Source: Salinispora fenicalii (GTDB lineage: Bacteria > Actinomycetota > Actinomycetes > Mycobacteriales > Micromonosporaceae). Taken from it: 64,000 nt of DNA. The notes below the pieces were generated by a model, which was not told where the DNA came from, did no database searches, and saw only the letters and a list, made by a program, of their open reading frames with translations. The position numbers and the translations under genes are program-made. The stretch covers positions 154,660-218,659 of the forward strand of contig NZ_AZWQ01000010.1 of NCBI RefSeq assembly GCF_000514815.1, written 5' to 3'. Below, piece by piece: positions 52,973 through 61,568 of the stretch; within the stretch, counting starts at the first letter, position 1, and the number at the start of each line of letters is the position of its first letter.

Positions 52973-54360
52973 TGACCTCGTCCGCCGCGCCGTCACCGCC
53001 GGAGCAAACCGGTGGCTGGACGCCGACCTGGGCGTTCGGTCGGGCGGTACTCCTGACCGGTCTGCTCCTGATCGCCGGCGTGCTGCTCGGACGGGTTGAC
53101 CTGGTCGTGTTGGCCGCCCCGTTCGCGATCGGCACCGCCTACGCCCTGCGCCGCCGCCCCGCCGCGTTGCCGCAGGTCCAGATAGTCGCCGTCGAGGGGA
53201 ACCAGGTGGAGGGGGGCGAGCTCTCCGGGCAGGTCACCGTCGGTAATCCGGACCTGGTCGACTACGATCTCGCGCTGCTGCGGGGTCGAGCGTCGCGCTG
53301 GTTGCGGGTCGACCGGGTGACCATCGCCGGTACGGCGGCGACCGCCACGTCGCGGGGCGGGCATTCGGTGGTTGACCGTCCTTTGGCGACCACCGTGCCG
53401 GGTGGTGCCCTGGTTGAGGTGGACCTCACCGGCACCGTGCGTCGCTGGGGACGGCATCCGCTGGGGCCCGTCGCGGTTCAGGCCTGCGCCGCGCTCGGAC
53501 TACTGGTCTCCCGCGCGGTGGTGGCCGAGGCGGTCTCGGTCAGTACCTACCCGGTGACTGATCCTTTCGATGCGGTGGAGGCGATGCCCCGGGCTGCGGG
53601 CCTGGTCGGCGCACACCATTCGCGCCGCCCCGGCGAGGGCGGTGAGCTGGCCGGCGTACGGGTCTTCGGCCCCGGTGACCGGCTGCGTCGGGTTGACTGG
53701 CGGGTCTCGCTGCGGACCCGGCAGCTGCACGTCGCGGCCACCCTCTCCGACCGGGACGCCGAGGTGGTGCTGCTGCTCGATGTGCTCGCCGAGGCGGGTC
53801 GCTCTGGCGGCGTCGGGGGCACTGCCTCGGTGCTGGACACGACGGTTCGGGCCGCGGCGGCGATCGCGGAGCACTACCTGCACCGGGGGGACCGGGTGTC
53901 GATGCTGGAGTACGGTCCGGCCGGCCGGCGGTTGCGTCCCGCCACCGGCCGGCGTCACTACCTGACGGTGCTGGAGTGGTTGCTCGACGTTCACCCCCCG
54001 CGTTCCCCCCACGAGCTGCACGACTCGGTCTTCGGACCGCAGCTGCTCTCCTCGGATGCGTTGGTGGTAGTGCTCACGCCGTTGCTGGACGAACGATCCG
54101 CGCAGATGTTGGCCCGGCTCGCCTGGTCGGGGCGCTTCGTCGTGGCGGTGGACACGCTCCCTGCTGATCTGACCCCCTCGCGGGAGCGGCGGTGGTCGGA
54201 GACCGCGCATCGGCTGTGGCGGCTGGACCGGGACACGATGCAGCGCCAGCTGCGGGAGCACGGTGTGCCGGTGGTGCAATGGGCCGGCGCGGGCAGCCTG
54301 GATGAGGTGCTGCGGGACGTGGCTCGGCTGGCGGTTGCGCCGAGAGCGGGGGCCCGGTGA
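52972..54360 (+). CDS. DUF58 domain membrane protein
   Basis: 462 aa. Two membrane helices near residues 22-55 (FGRAVLLTGLLLIAGVLLG; LVVLAAPFAIGTAYAL) are followed by a beta-rich extracytoplasmic region and the DUF58/VWA-like part (GELAGVRVFGPGDRLRRVDWRVSLRTRQLHVA..DAEVVLLLDVLAEAGRS), where DxxLRxIDW-type and LLLDV motifs are recognisable. It is the usual partner of MoxR. It starts on TGATG, overlapping the MoxR stop. Confidence 0.94.
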   Translation: MTSSAAPSPPEQTGGWTPTWAFGRAVLLTGLLLIAGVLLGRVDLVVLAAPFAIGTAYALRRRPAALPQVQIVAVEGNQVEGGELSGQVTVGNPDLVDYDLALLRGRASRWLRVDRVTIAGTAATATSRGGHSVVDRPLATTVPGGALVEVDLTGTVRRWGRHPLGPVAVQACAALGLLVSRAVVAEAVSVSTYPVTDPFDAVEAMPRAAGLVGAHHSRRPGEGGELAGVRVFGPGDRLRRVDWRVSLRTRQLHVAATLSDRDAEVVLLLDVLAEAGRSGGVGGTASVLDTTVRAAAAIAEHYLHRGDRVSMLEYGPAGRRLRPATGRRHYLTVLEWLLDVHPPRSPHELHDSVFGPQLLSSDALVVVLTPLLDERSAQMLARLAWSGRFVVAVDTLPADLTPSRERRWSETAHRLWRLDRDTMQRQLREHGVPVVQWAGAGSLDEVLRDVARLAVAPRAGAR

Positions 54361-54391
54361 GCCGGCGGGCCCAGGCCGAGGGTGGGCGGCG

Positions 54392-54949
54392 ATGAGCGCC
54401 GTGGTCGCCCGGATCCGCGCGGCCGGGCGCGCGGTGCCCCGGATCACGTTGCTGCCGTTGCTGCTCCGGGCGGGCATCTTCCTCAGTGCGCTGGTCGGGC
54501 TGCTGCTCGCCTATCCGGTGGAGGTCCTGCGGGGGCAGTTGCTGGTGGTGCCGGTGGTGGCGCTGCTGCCGGCGGTGGGGCCACGGCGGTTCTGGCCGAC
54601 CGTCGTCGCCTTGCTGACGGTGGCCGGGTGGGTGTTGGCCATCGACGGCTATGGTCGGCCGGTCGCGCTCTGGCGGTTGCTTGCTGTGGCGGCGGCGCTC
54701 TATCTCAGCCACACCCTGTGCGCGCTCGTGGCCGTGGTGCCGTACGACGCGGTGGTGGATTCGGCCCTGGTTCTGCGCTGGCTGCTTCGGGCAGTCGCCG
54801 TGCTGCTTGGCACGGCGGTGCTGGGCGTGCTCCTGGTTGAGCTGGCTGGAGTCGGCGGAGAGCAGGGACTGCAGGTGGTGACGGTGGCCGGGTTGGTGGT
54901 AGCGGTGCTGACGACTGCGCTGCTGGGGTGGCTACTCCGTCGACGCTGA
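54392..54949 (+). CDS. polytopic membrane protein at the end of the MoxR operon
   Basis: 185 aa with about six hydrophobic helices (LPLLLRAGIFLSALVGLLLAY; LLVVPVVALLPAVG; FWPTVVALLTVAGWVLAI; LLAVAAALYLSHTLCALVAV; LLRAVAVLLGTAVLGVLLVELAG; VVTVAGLVVAVLTTALLGWLL). No family recognised. ATG 54392 has GAGGGTGGG upstream and starts 31 nt after the DUF58 stop. Confidence 0.82.
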   Translation: MSAVVARIRAAGRAVPRITLLPLLLRAGIFLSALVGLLLAYPVEVLRGQLLVVPVVALLPAVGPRRFWPTVVALLTVAGWVLAIDGYGRPVALWRLLAVAAALYLSHTLCALVAVVPYDAVVDSALVLRWLLRAVAVLLGTAVLGVLLVELAGVGGEQGLQVVTVAGLVVAVLTTALLGWLLRRR

Positions 54950-55047
54950 CGGTGGTATGTCCGGGTTAGGCAGGGTCACGGGTTGTGCTCAGTCACAACT
55001 GGCTCCGTAGCCGGGGATTTGCCGAGTCGCCGGGGAAAGATAGAGGC

Positions 55048-56373
55048 GTGAATCCGAAGCGGATCCTTGTAGTGGGTGCCGGACATGTCGGGCTCTACGC
55101 GGCGCTGCGGTTGTCGAAGAAGCTCGGCCCGCGGGAGGCCGAGGTTATCGTGGTCGACCCCCAGCCCCACATGACCTATCAACCGTTCCTTCCGGAGGCG
55201 GCGGCGGGCAGCATCTCGCCCCGGCACTCCGTGGTGCCGTTGCGGCGGGAGCTGCGCCGGTGCACCGTCGTCGTGGGCGCGGTCACCTGGATCGACCACG
55301 CCACCAAGACCGCGTCGGTCCAGCCGATCGTCGGTCCGACCCGCGAGATCCGGTACGACCAGGTGGTCGTCGCCCCCGGCTCGGTCTCCCGGACGCTGCC
55401 GATTCCGGGGCTGCACGAGCATGGCATCGGCTTCAAGACCATCGGCGAGGCGATCTACCTACGTAACCATGTGCTGGACCGGCTCGACGTCGCCGCCGCC
55501 ACGCCGGATCCGGCGCTGCGCCGGCGGGCCCTGACGTTCGTCTTCGTCGGCGGTGGTTACGCCGGCATCGAGGCGCTCGCCGAGATGGAGGATATGACCC
55601 GGAGCGCGCTGCGGTACTACCCGGAGCTGAACCCGGACGACATGCGGTGGGTGCTCGTCGAAGCGACGCAGCGGGTGCTGCCCGAGGTCGATCCGGACAT
55701 GGGCGCCTATACGGTGCAGCAGCTCCTCCGGCGCAAGATGGACATTCGGTTGGGTACCCGGCTCGAGTCCTGCGTTGACGGGCTGGTGCAGCTCAGCGAC
55801 GGAGACAGCTTCCCGGCCGACACGATCGTCTGGACGGCCGGGGTGAAGCCCTCGCCGATGCTGGACGCGACCGACTTTCCCCGCGACGAGCGGGGGCGGA
55901 TCACCTGTCAGCCCACGCTGCAGGTCGTTGCCGGCGATCAGGTGGTGGCGGATGCCTGGAGCGCCGGGGATTGCGCCGCGGTGCCGGATCTGACGAAGGA
56001 GCCCGGCAGCTACTGCTCGCCGAGCGCCCAACACGCGGTACGTCAGGCGAACCGGATGGCCGACAACATCGTCAACGTCATCCGGGGCCTGGAGCCGGTG
56101 CCCTACCAACACCGGCACGCTGGCAGCGTCGCCAGCCTCGGCCTCTACCAGGGGGTCGCGCAGGTGTACGGCATCAAGATGAAGGGCCTGCCCGCCTGGT
56201 TCATGCACCGGACCTATCACATGAGCCGGATCCCGTCGCTGAACCGAAAGGTCCGAGTGGTCGCCGACTGGACGTTGGCGTTCTTCCTCAAGCGTGAGGT
56301 TGTCGCTCTCGGCCAGCTGCATGATCCGCGGGAGGAGTTCGTCGAGGCCTCCCAGCCGGTCAGCCCCCGCTAG
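55048..56373 (+). CDS. ndh: type II NADH dehydrogenase (NAD(P)/FAD oxidoreductase)
   Basis: 441 aa. FAD site ILVVGAGHVGLYAALRLSKKLG at the N-terminus, YQPFLPEAAAGSISPRH, NAD site FVFVGGGYAGIEALAEMED near residue 165, and second FAD motif DAWSAGDCAAVPD. It moves electrons from NADH to the quinone pool without proton pumping; a C-terminal hydrophobic/basic segment would anchor it to the membrane. GTG 55048 is chosen because the protein then starts directly at the Rossmann strand. A hairpin terminator follows at once. Confidence 0.9.
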   Translation: MNPKRILVVGAGHVGLYAALRLSKKLGPREAEVIVVDPQPHMTYQPFLPEAAAGSISPRHSVVPLRRELRRCTVVVGAVTWIDHATKTASVQPIVGPTREIRYDQVVVAPGSVSRTLPIPGLHEHGIGFKTIGEAIYLRNHVLDRLDVAAATPDPALRRRALTFVFVGGGYAGIEALAEMEDMTRSALRYYPELNPDDMRWVLVEATQRVLPEVDPDMGAYTVQQLLRRKMDIRLGTRLESCVDGLVQLSDGDSFPADTIVWTAGVKPSPMLDATDFPRDERGRITCQPTLQVVAGDQVVADAWSAGDCAAVPDLTKEPGSYCSPSAQHAVRQANRMADNIVNVIRGLEPVPYQHRHAGSVASLGLYQGVAQVYGIKMKGLPAWFMHRTYHMSRIPSLNRKVRVVADWTLAFFLKREVVALGQLHDPREEFVEASQPVSPR

Positions 56374-56409
56374 CCCGGGCGCAGGGCCCAGCACCGTGCC
56401 GCGCCCGGG
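56374..56409 (+). terminator. terminator after ndh
   Basis: CCCGGGCGC (56374-56382) pairs with GCGCCCGGG (56401-56409), 18-nt loop, directly after the stop codon and before the tRNA gene. Confidence 0.6.
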
Positions 56410-56509
56410 GCCGGCGAAGCCCAGGGCGCGGGACTGCGGGTACGCCTGGTGCCCAAAGACCGGCTACGGTGGCACTGCACCGTCGCGTGTCGGCGTGCCG
56501 GTGTCACCC

Positions 56510-56590
56510 GCCCGGGTGGTGGAATGGCAGACACGGCCGCCTTAAAAGCGGCTGCCGCAAGGCGTGCGGGTTCGATCCCCGCCCCGGGCA
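56510..56590 (+). tRNA. bldA: tRNA-Leu(UAA), bldA equivalent
   Basis: Full cloverleaf: acceptor GCCCGGG (56510-56516) with CCCGGGC (56583-56589) and discriminator A56590; anticodon stem GCCGC/GCGGC around loop CTTAAAA with anticodon TAA at 56543-56545; long class II variable arm with GCC-GCAA-GGC; T arm GCGGG-TTCGATC-CCCGC. CCA is not encoded. It reads UUA (and UUG by wobble). In Streptomyces this tRNA (bldA) controls development and secondary metabolism because TTA codons are rare. Three genes in this window contain TTA. Confidence 0.95.
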
Positions 56591-56718
56591 CCTGCGGCCA
56601 GCCGCCGTCGGAGCGTCGTCCAAGACCGCCGCACTGTGCGATCTCCACGAGTCCCGTTGGCCGTTTATCCTTGATGCTGCACGTTGACGTGCAACGACCC
56701 CCTGAGGGAGGCCTGACA

Positions 56719-57534
56719 GTGAAGACCTCGAACCCGGTGCTCGCCCGGCTCGGCCAGGCGGCCGAGCGTGAGCGGGCCACCGGGTACGCCCCGACCGGGC
56801 CGTACGGACAGCCCGGTTATCCCCAGCAGTACCCGATGCAGGCCGGTTACCCGGCCGCGCCGCCGACCGTCAACACCATGACGGTTGACGACGTGGTGGT
56901 GAAGACGGTCAGCCTACTCGGCATCCTCGGCGTGGTGGCCGCTGCCGCGTGGGTGATGATCCCGGATGCGCTGCTCGGCGCCGCGTGGATCGGCGCGGCA
57001 ATGGTTGGCCTGGTGCTCGGCCTGATCATCTCGTTCTCGCGGATGGCGAACCCAGCGCTGGTTGTCGCCTACGCCGTCGTTGAGGGCGTGCTTGTCGGTG
57101 CCGTCAGCAAATACTTCGAGACGGCCTACGACGGCATCGTGCTTCAAGCGGTCGTGGCCACCTTCGGGATCTTCTTCCTGATGGCGATGCTCTACCGGGC
57201 CAAAGTCATCCGAGCCACCCCGAAGTTCGTCAAGGGCATGATCGCGGTGATGGCCGGTCTCTTCGCGGTCATCATGGTCAACCTGGTGTTGTCGCTCTTC
57301 GGCATCAACACCGGGCTGCGCGACGGCAGCCCGCTGGCGATCGGCTTCAGCCTCGTCGTCATCGTCGTGGCAGCGCTCAGCTTCGTGCTGAGCTTCAAAG
57401 AGGTCGAGGACGGCGTCCGGATGGGGCTGCCGCAGCGTTACTCCTGGGTCGCCGCCTTCGGCATCCTGGTGAGCCTCATCTGGCTCTACATCGAGATCCT
57501 TCGACTGTTGAGCTATTTCCAGGGCGACGACTGA
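56719..57534 (+). CDS. Bax inhibitor-1/YccA family membrane protein
   Basis: 271 aa. A Gly/Tyr/Pro-rich cytoplasmic N-terminus (ATGYAPTGPYGQPGYPQQYP) precedes seven membrane helices of the BI-1 fold (about residues 65-265), including PALVVAYAVVEGVLVGAVSKYFE and the C-terminal SWVAAFGILVSLIWLYIEILRLL. Bacterial members are pH-sensitive calcium leak channels or membrane-protein quality-control partners; the actual role here is unknown. GTG 56719 has GGGAGG upstream; a very strong terminator follows. Confidence 0.92.
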   Translation: MKTSNPVLARLGQAAERERATGYAPTGPYGQPGYPQQYPMQAGYPAAPPTVNTMTVDDVVVKTVSLLGILGVVAAAAWVMIPDALLGAAWIGAAMVGLVLGLIISFSRMANPALVVAYAVVEGVLVGAVSKYFETAYDGIVLQAVVATFGIFFLMAMLYRAKVIRATPKFVKGMIAVMAGLFAVIMVNLVLSLFGINTGLRDGSPLAIGFSLVVIVVAALSFVLSFKEVEDGVRMGLPQRYSWVAAFGILVSLIWLYIEILRLLSYFQGDD

Positions 57535-57550
57535 CCGTCTCCGCTGCACC

Positions 57551-57586
57551 GGCGATGCCCGGCCCGCTCCCGGGCCGGGCATCGCC
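57551..57586 (+). terminator. perfect 16-bp intrinsic terminator
   Basis: GGCGATGCCCGGCCCG (57551-57566) pairs perfectly with 57571-57586 around a 4-nt loop, followed by GTTT. It closes the BI-1 gene. Confidence 0.85.
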
Positions 57587-57692
57587 GTTTCCAGGTAACG
57601 ATCGCGAGCCGGCTGCTCCACCGTGGCTCGCAGCCCGACGGCGACGAAGCTGGTCAGCGACGTTGTCGGGCAGGGCGCCGACGGGTCCGGCG

Positions 57693-57708
57693 TAGACTCG
57701 GCGGCGTG
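57693..57708 (+). promoter_or_regulatory. leaderless -10 element of the gene at 57706
   Basis: TAGACT at 57693-57698, then 7 nt, then GTG 57706. Confidence 0.4.
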
Positions 57709-58029
57709 GATCAGGCCGGGGACTTGAGGCGGACGGTGGAGCTGATCGTGCGGCAGGTGGGGCACTGGCAGCAGCCACGGTGGGCCGCCAGCGCCGCCGG
57801 CGGAAATGTCTCCCGGGCTGATCTCGTGCACCGGCTCGTGCAGGAGCTCGCGAATCTGGCCGCCGATGCCGAAGCGCGGCCGCGCCGGGTCGTGCCTCGA
57901 CTTGACCACGACCTTGCCCTGCCGGACCAGCTGCGGGTGGTGGCGGCCGACCTGCTTGCCGCGAAGGCGTCGGACGCAGCGCTCGCGCAGGCCACCAACG
58001 CGGTCACAGCGACCCGCGCGGCCCTCTGA
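57706..58029 (+). CDS. small helical protein, unknown function
   Basis: 107 aa, predicted all-alpha, no membrane segment. VELIVRQVGHWQQPRWAASAAGG near the N-terminus is followed by VSRADLVHRLVQELANLAADAEARPRRVVPRLDHDLALPDQLRVVAADLLAA. I do not recognise the family. Support comes from a leaderless promoter (TAGACT, 7 nt) and from lying between a terminator and a repeat array. Its last codons run into the 19-bp tandem repeat. Confidence 0.75.
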   Translation: MDQAGDLRRTVELIVRQVGHWQQPRWAASAAGGNVSRADLVHRLVQELANLAADAEARPRRVVPRLDHDLALPDQLRVVAADLLAAKASDAALAQATNAVTATRAAL

Positions 58030-58033
58030 GGGC

Positions 58034-58123
58034 GACCCCGCGCGGCCGTCGTGACCCCGCGCGGCCGTCGTGACCCCGCGCGGCCGTCGTGACCCCGCGC
58101 GGCCGTCGTGACCCCGCGCGGCC
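58034..58123. repeat. 19-bp tandem repeat array, 4.7 copies
   Basis: Identical 19-bp units GACCCCGCGCGGCCGTCGT start at 58034, 58053, 58072 and 58091, with a 14-nt partial copy at 58110-58123. Each unit holds the palindrome CCGCGCGG. It lies between the end of the small gene (58029) and the convergent thiolase gene. Confidence 0.95.
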
Positions 58124-58194
58124 ACGTGTCTCGGGTGGGCAGGCCATCGTGCGGCCGGCCGGTGACCCGCATGGCCTTTTGCCAGGGGGCCAGC

Positions 58195-58221
58195 GGAGCC
58201 GGCCCGCAGCGGGCCGGCTCC
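58195..58221. terminator. terminator at the 3' end of the thiolase gene
   Basis: GGAGCCGGCCCGC (58195-58207) and its complement (58209-58221) form a nearly continuous palindrome just downstream of the thiolase stop codon (minus strand). Confidence 0.65.
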
Positions 58222-58228
58222 CGAAGGC

Positions 58229-59491
58229 TCAGTTCAAACGTTCGAGCACCATCGCCATGCCCTGGCCGCCGCCGACGCACATCGTCTCCAGGCCGATCGT
58301 CGCGTCGTGCCACTGTAGGGCGTTGATCAGGGTGCCGGTGATCCGCGCGCCGGTCATGCCGAACGGGTGACCGACGGCGATGGCGCCGCCCATCACGTTC
58401 AGCTTCTCTTCCGCTATGCCCAACTGCCGGTAGGAGGGGATCACCTGTGCGGCGAAGGCCTCGTTGATCTCCACCAGGTCCACGTCGTCAACGGTCATCC
58501 CAGCCCGTTTCAGGGCCTGCTTCGACGCCTCGACCGGGCCGAGTCCCATGATTTCCGGCGAGAGCGCGGTCACTCCGGTCGAGACGATTCGCGCCAGCGG
58601 GGTGACCCCGAGTTCACTCGCCCGCTGCGCGCTCATGACCACTACGGCGGCGGCGCCGTCGTTGAGGGGGCAGCAGTTGCCGGCGGTGATCCGGCCGTCG
58701 GGCCGGAAGACCGGATCCAGCTGGGCGACGGCGGCGCGGGTGACACCGGGTCGGGGGCCGTCGTCGGCGCTGACCACGGTGCCGTCCGGAGTGGTCACCG
58801 GGGTGATCTCCCGAGCCCAGAACCCGGCAGCGATCGCCTGCTCGGCGCGGTTCTGACTGCGTACGCCGAATTCGTCCATCTCGTCCCGGGTGATGCCGTG
58901 GATCTGGGCCAGGTTCTCTGCGGTCTGCCCCATGGCCAGGTAGATGTCGGGCAGGTCGCCGGAGTCGCGCGGGTCCGTCCACACCTCGGCCCCGCCCTTC
59001 GCCCGCGCCGTGGAACGCTCCTGGGCGGCGCTGAAGCGGGGGTTCTCCCAGCCCCCACCGACCAGGGCCTGTGCCTCCGGCGGCAGACCGTCCGAGTTGC
59101 CCCGGGCGTACCGGGAGACGGCCTCGACGCCGGCGGAGACGAAGATGTCCCCCTCGCCCGCCCGGATCGCATGCATCGCCATCCGCGTGGTCTGTAGGGA
59201 CGAGGCACAGTAGCGGGTCAGGGTGGCTCCGGGCAGGTCGTCGTGCCCCATCAGGGTGGCGACCACGCGGGCCAGGTTGAACCCCTGCTCGCCGCCGGGC
59301 AGACCACAGCCCAGGTACAGATCGTCGATCTCACTCCGGTCCAGCTGGGGGATCTTGTCGAGGGCAGCCTGCACGATGGTGGCGGTGAGGTCATCCGGGC
59401 GGACCTCGCGCAAGGATCCCTTGCGGGCCCGGCCGATGGGGGAGCGGGCGGTGGCGACGATGACAGCGTCACGGGACGACTCAATCGGCAT
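58229..59491 (-). CDS. acetyl-CoA C-acyltransferase (thiolase)
   Basis: 420 aa. Catalyses thiolytic cleavage of 3-ketoacyl-CoA or the reverse condensation. The nucleophile Cys is in TLTRYCASSLQTTRMA (about residue 92), the general-base His in GHPFGMTGAR, and the second Cys in ETMCVGGGQGMAMV. It resembles degradative FadA/AtoB-type enzymes; no fatty-acid oxidation partner is adjacent. ATG 59491 follows TAGGTT by 6 nt, so a leaderless message is likely. Confidence 0.94.
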   Translation of the reverse strand: MPIESSRDAVIVATARSPIGRARKGSLREVRPDDLTATIVQAALDKIPQLDRSEIDDLYLGCGLPGGEQGFNLARVVATLMGHDDLPGATLTRYCASSLQTTRMAMHAIRAGEGDIFVSAGVEAVSRYARGNSDGLPPEAQALVGGGWENPRFSAAQERSTARAKGGAEVWTDPRDSGDLPDIYLAMGQTAENLAQIHGITRDEMDEFGVRSQNRAEQAIAAGFWAREITPVTTPDGTVVSADDGPRPGVTRAAVAQLDPVFRPDGRITAGNCCPLNDGAAAVVVMSAQRASELGVTPLARIVSTGVTALSPEIMGLGPVEASKQALKRAGMTVDDVDLVEINEAFAAQVIPSYRQLGIAEEKLNVMGGAIAVGHPFGMTGARITGTLINALQWHDATIGLETMCVGGGQGMAMVLERLN

Positions 59492-59503
59492 GGGCCAAAC
59501 CTA
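59489..59503 (-). promoter_or_regulatory. leaderless -10 element of the thiolase gene
   Basis: TAGGTT at 59503-59498 (minus strand), then 6 nt, then ATG 59491. Confidence 0.4.
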
Positions 59504-59549
59504 ACCGGTCAGTAACATCGGGCGGAAGCCGTGCCGGAATCGGGAAATG

Positions 59550-60362
59550 TCACCGTGCCCGGCCGTGCCGGGCCGCCATCGTCGCGGCGGCGGCCACCGC
59601 TGGGAAGAGAGCGTGCGCCCACACCCGATACCCATCGGCAGACGGGTGGAAGCCGTCGTGGCAGAACGTGCCGGCGTCGGCGCGGAAGACCGGACCGGCC
59701 TCAGTGGCGAGATCCACCACCGTCCCACCGGCGGTGAGTACCGCGAGGGTCTGGGCGCGCGCCGTCCGTCGACCGGACCACCCGACCAGGTGCCGCAGCG
59801 GGGGCGCGATCGCGCGCACCGCCCCGAGGTCAGGGCAGGTCCCGACCACGACCTCGACCCGCGCCTCACGGAGCCGGTGCACCGTGGCCCCGAGGCAGGC
59901 CGCGGCGTCGGTTGACCGACGCAGGGTAGTGGCGTCGTTCGCGCCAATCAGGATCACCGCCACATCGGGTTGTTCCCCGAGCAGTGCCCGGGCGACCTGG
60001 GTGGCCAGATCGGCGGAGCGGGAGCCCGAGACGCCCACGCTGGAGAGGTGGACCAGCTGCCCGGTCGGTCCCTCCGCGAGCAGGTAGGCGAGCTGTCCAC
60101 CGACGGTCTCCGCCAGCCGGCTCACGCCGACCCCGAGTGCGGACGAGTCCCCGAGGAGCACGAGCCGCAGCGGGGGAGCGTCGGCCTGGCCGATCGTGGC
60201 CCGCAGGGCCAGCCCCAGTTCAGGTTGGGCGTAGCGTCGATGTCGGGCGGCGAAGGCCTGCCCGGCCAGGAGGGCGGCACCCCCCACCGCCGCGGCCGCG
60301 AAGCAGCCGACCGTGGCCCGCCCGAGCCGGCGGGAGAAGCCCGGGCGGAAGCGGTCGGTCAC
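59550..60362 (-). CDS. SGNH/GDSL hydrolase, membrane-anchored (downstream copy)
   Basis: 270 aa. An N-terminal hydrophobic segment (ATVGCFAAAAVGGAALLAGQ) anchors or exports the protein. SGNH blocks: I LVLLGDSSALGVG (Ser), III ILIGANDATT (Asn), V CHDGFHPSADGY (Asp and His). Probably an extracytoplasmic esterase or acetylhydrolase; substrate unknown. Its GTG start overlaps the stop of the upstream SGNH gene by 4 nt (GTGA), so the two paralogues are co-translated. Confidence 0.92.
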   Translation of the reverse strand: MTDRFRPGFSRRLGRATVGCFAAAAVGGAALLAGQAFAARHRRYAQPELGLALRATIGQADAPPLRLVLLGDSSALGVGVSRLAETVGGQLAYLLAEGPTGQLVHLSSVGVSGSRSADLATQVARALLGEQPDVAVILIGANDATTLRRSTDAAACLGATVHRLREARVEVVVGTCPDLGAVRAIAPPLRHLVGWSGRRTARAQTLAVLTAGGTVVDLATEAGPVFRADAGTFCHDGFHPSADGYRVWAHALFPAVAAAATMAARHGRAR

Positions 60363-61444
60363 GGTGCCACCGCCCCGTGCTCATTGTTCCGCTCCTGCAT
60401 GCCTTCTTCTCCACTGTGGGGTGAGTCCACGGCTGGGTCGGATTGGGTCACGGCACCGAAGAAGGCCCGTCGGCGCAGCTGCGCCCATCGGCCCGCCGGA
60501 CCACGATCGTGGCCCCGAACCTGGGCGCCGCTGACCTCGGTCCCCGCGTGCCGCGCCGCCTCCTGCGCGGCCTCCGGCAACGACCGTACGCCTCGGACCC
60601 GCGATGACGCAGCCCCCCGCTCTGGCCCTGCGCCGAGGGCGGAGAGGACGGTCGGCAGGAGTGCGGCGGCGGCCATCGCGTAGCCCTCAGCCGACGGGTG
60701 GAATCGGTCCCAGGCGAACATCCGGGCCGGCTCGGCCGTGAACCGGGGACCGAGCAGGTCGCCGAGGGAGACCGTTGCCCCGCCGGCCTCGACCACGGCT
60801 ACCGTCTGGGCGGCGGCGAGCTGGCGACTCCACCGGCGGGCCAGCCAGCGCAGCGGCGGCTGGATGGGGCGGATCGCCCCCAGGTCCGGGCAGGTGCCGA
60901 CGACCACCGCACAGCCAGCGGCGCGAAGCGTGGTGACCGCCTCGATCAGGTAGCGCACGGCCACGGCGGGCGGGGTGCGGTTGGTGACGTCGTTCCCGCC
61001 GATCAGGATGACGGCTACATCGGGCCGGGCTTCGAGCGCCGCCTCGACCTGGTGGCGCAGCACGGCGGAGAGCGCCCCCACCACGGCGAACCGGTGCAGC
61101 CGGACCGGTCGGTGTAGCCGTCGGGAAACCCCGGTGGCGAGCAGCGCCCCCGGTGTTTCGCGGCGACGGTGCACGCCGTAGCCGGCGGCGCAGGAGTCGC
61201 CCAGCACGACCATGGTGACCGTCGGGCCGGGCAGCTTTGCCCCGTAGACTCCATCGCAACGCGGCGGCGGCGCCTCCGCCGGCGGGATGCTCCGTCGCGC
61301 CTGCCGGGCCTGGCCGATCAGGACACCGCCCGCGGTCGCCGCGGCGGCGGCCATGGCGCCCGCGCCGAGCACCACCAGCCGAGTGACGCGCCAGGCGACC
61401 CGCCAGCGCCCACCGGCCGGGACAACGGAATCAGCGAGCCCCAT
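60359..61444 (-). CDS. SGNH/GDSL hydrolase, membrane-anchored (upstream copy)
   Basis: 361 aa. N-terminal membrane helix (LVVLGAGAMAAAAATAGGVLIG), SGNH blocks MVVLGDSCAAGYGV, ILIGGNDVTN and FAWDRFHPSAEGY, then an extra C-terminal tail of about 80 residues, basic and low in complexity, that the downstream paralogue lacks. Likely acts on cell-envelope esters. ATG 61444 follows TAATGT by 6 nt. The tandem overlapping pair suggests duplication and joint action. Confidence 0.92.
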   Translation of the reverse strand: MGLADSVVPAGGRWRVAWRVTRLVVLGAGAMAAAAATAGGVLIGQARQARRSIPPAEAPPPRCDGVYGAKLPGPTVTMVVLGDSCAAGYGVHRRRETPGALLATGVSRRLHRPVRLHRFAVVGALSAVLRHQVEAALEARPDVAVILIGGNDVTNRTPPAVAVRYLIEAVTTLRAAGCAVVVGTCPDLGAIRPIQPPLRWLARRWSRQLAAAQTVAVVEAGGATVSLGDLLGPRFTAEPARMFAWDRFHPSAEGYAMAAAALLPTVLSALGAGPERGAASSRVRGVRSLPEAAQEAARHAGTEVSGAQVRGHDRGPAGRWAQLRRRAFFGAVTQSDPAVDSPHSGEEGMQERNNEHGAVAP

Positions 61445-61456
61445 GCACCGACATTA
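61442..61456 (-). promoter_or_regulatory. leaderless -10 element of the SGNH pair
   Basis: TAATGT at 61456-61451 (minus strand), then 6 nt, then ATG 61444. Confidence 0.4.
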
Positions 61457-61568
61457 CGCGAACCCGCCACCGGACACCGGCGCCGTGACGGCTCCCCCGC
61501 TGCCGGGAGCCGGTACCGGGGTGGCTTGAACCGGGGCGGCACGCTGGCGTACGGGAAGGAGTGAGCAG

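Noticed and set aside
58034..58123. CRISPR array
   Set aside because: Repeats abut with no spacers and no cas genes are present; it is a simple tandem repeat.
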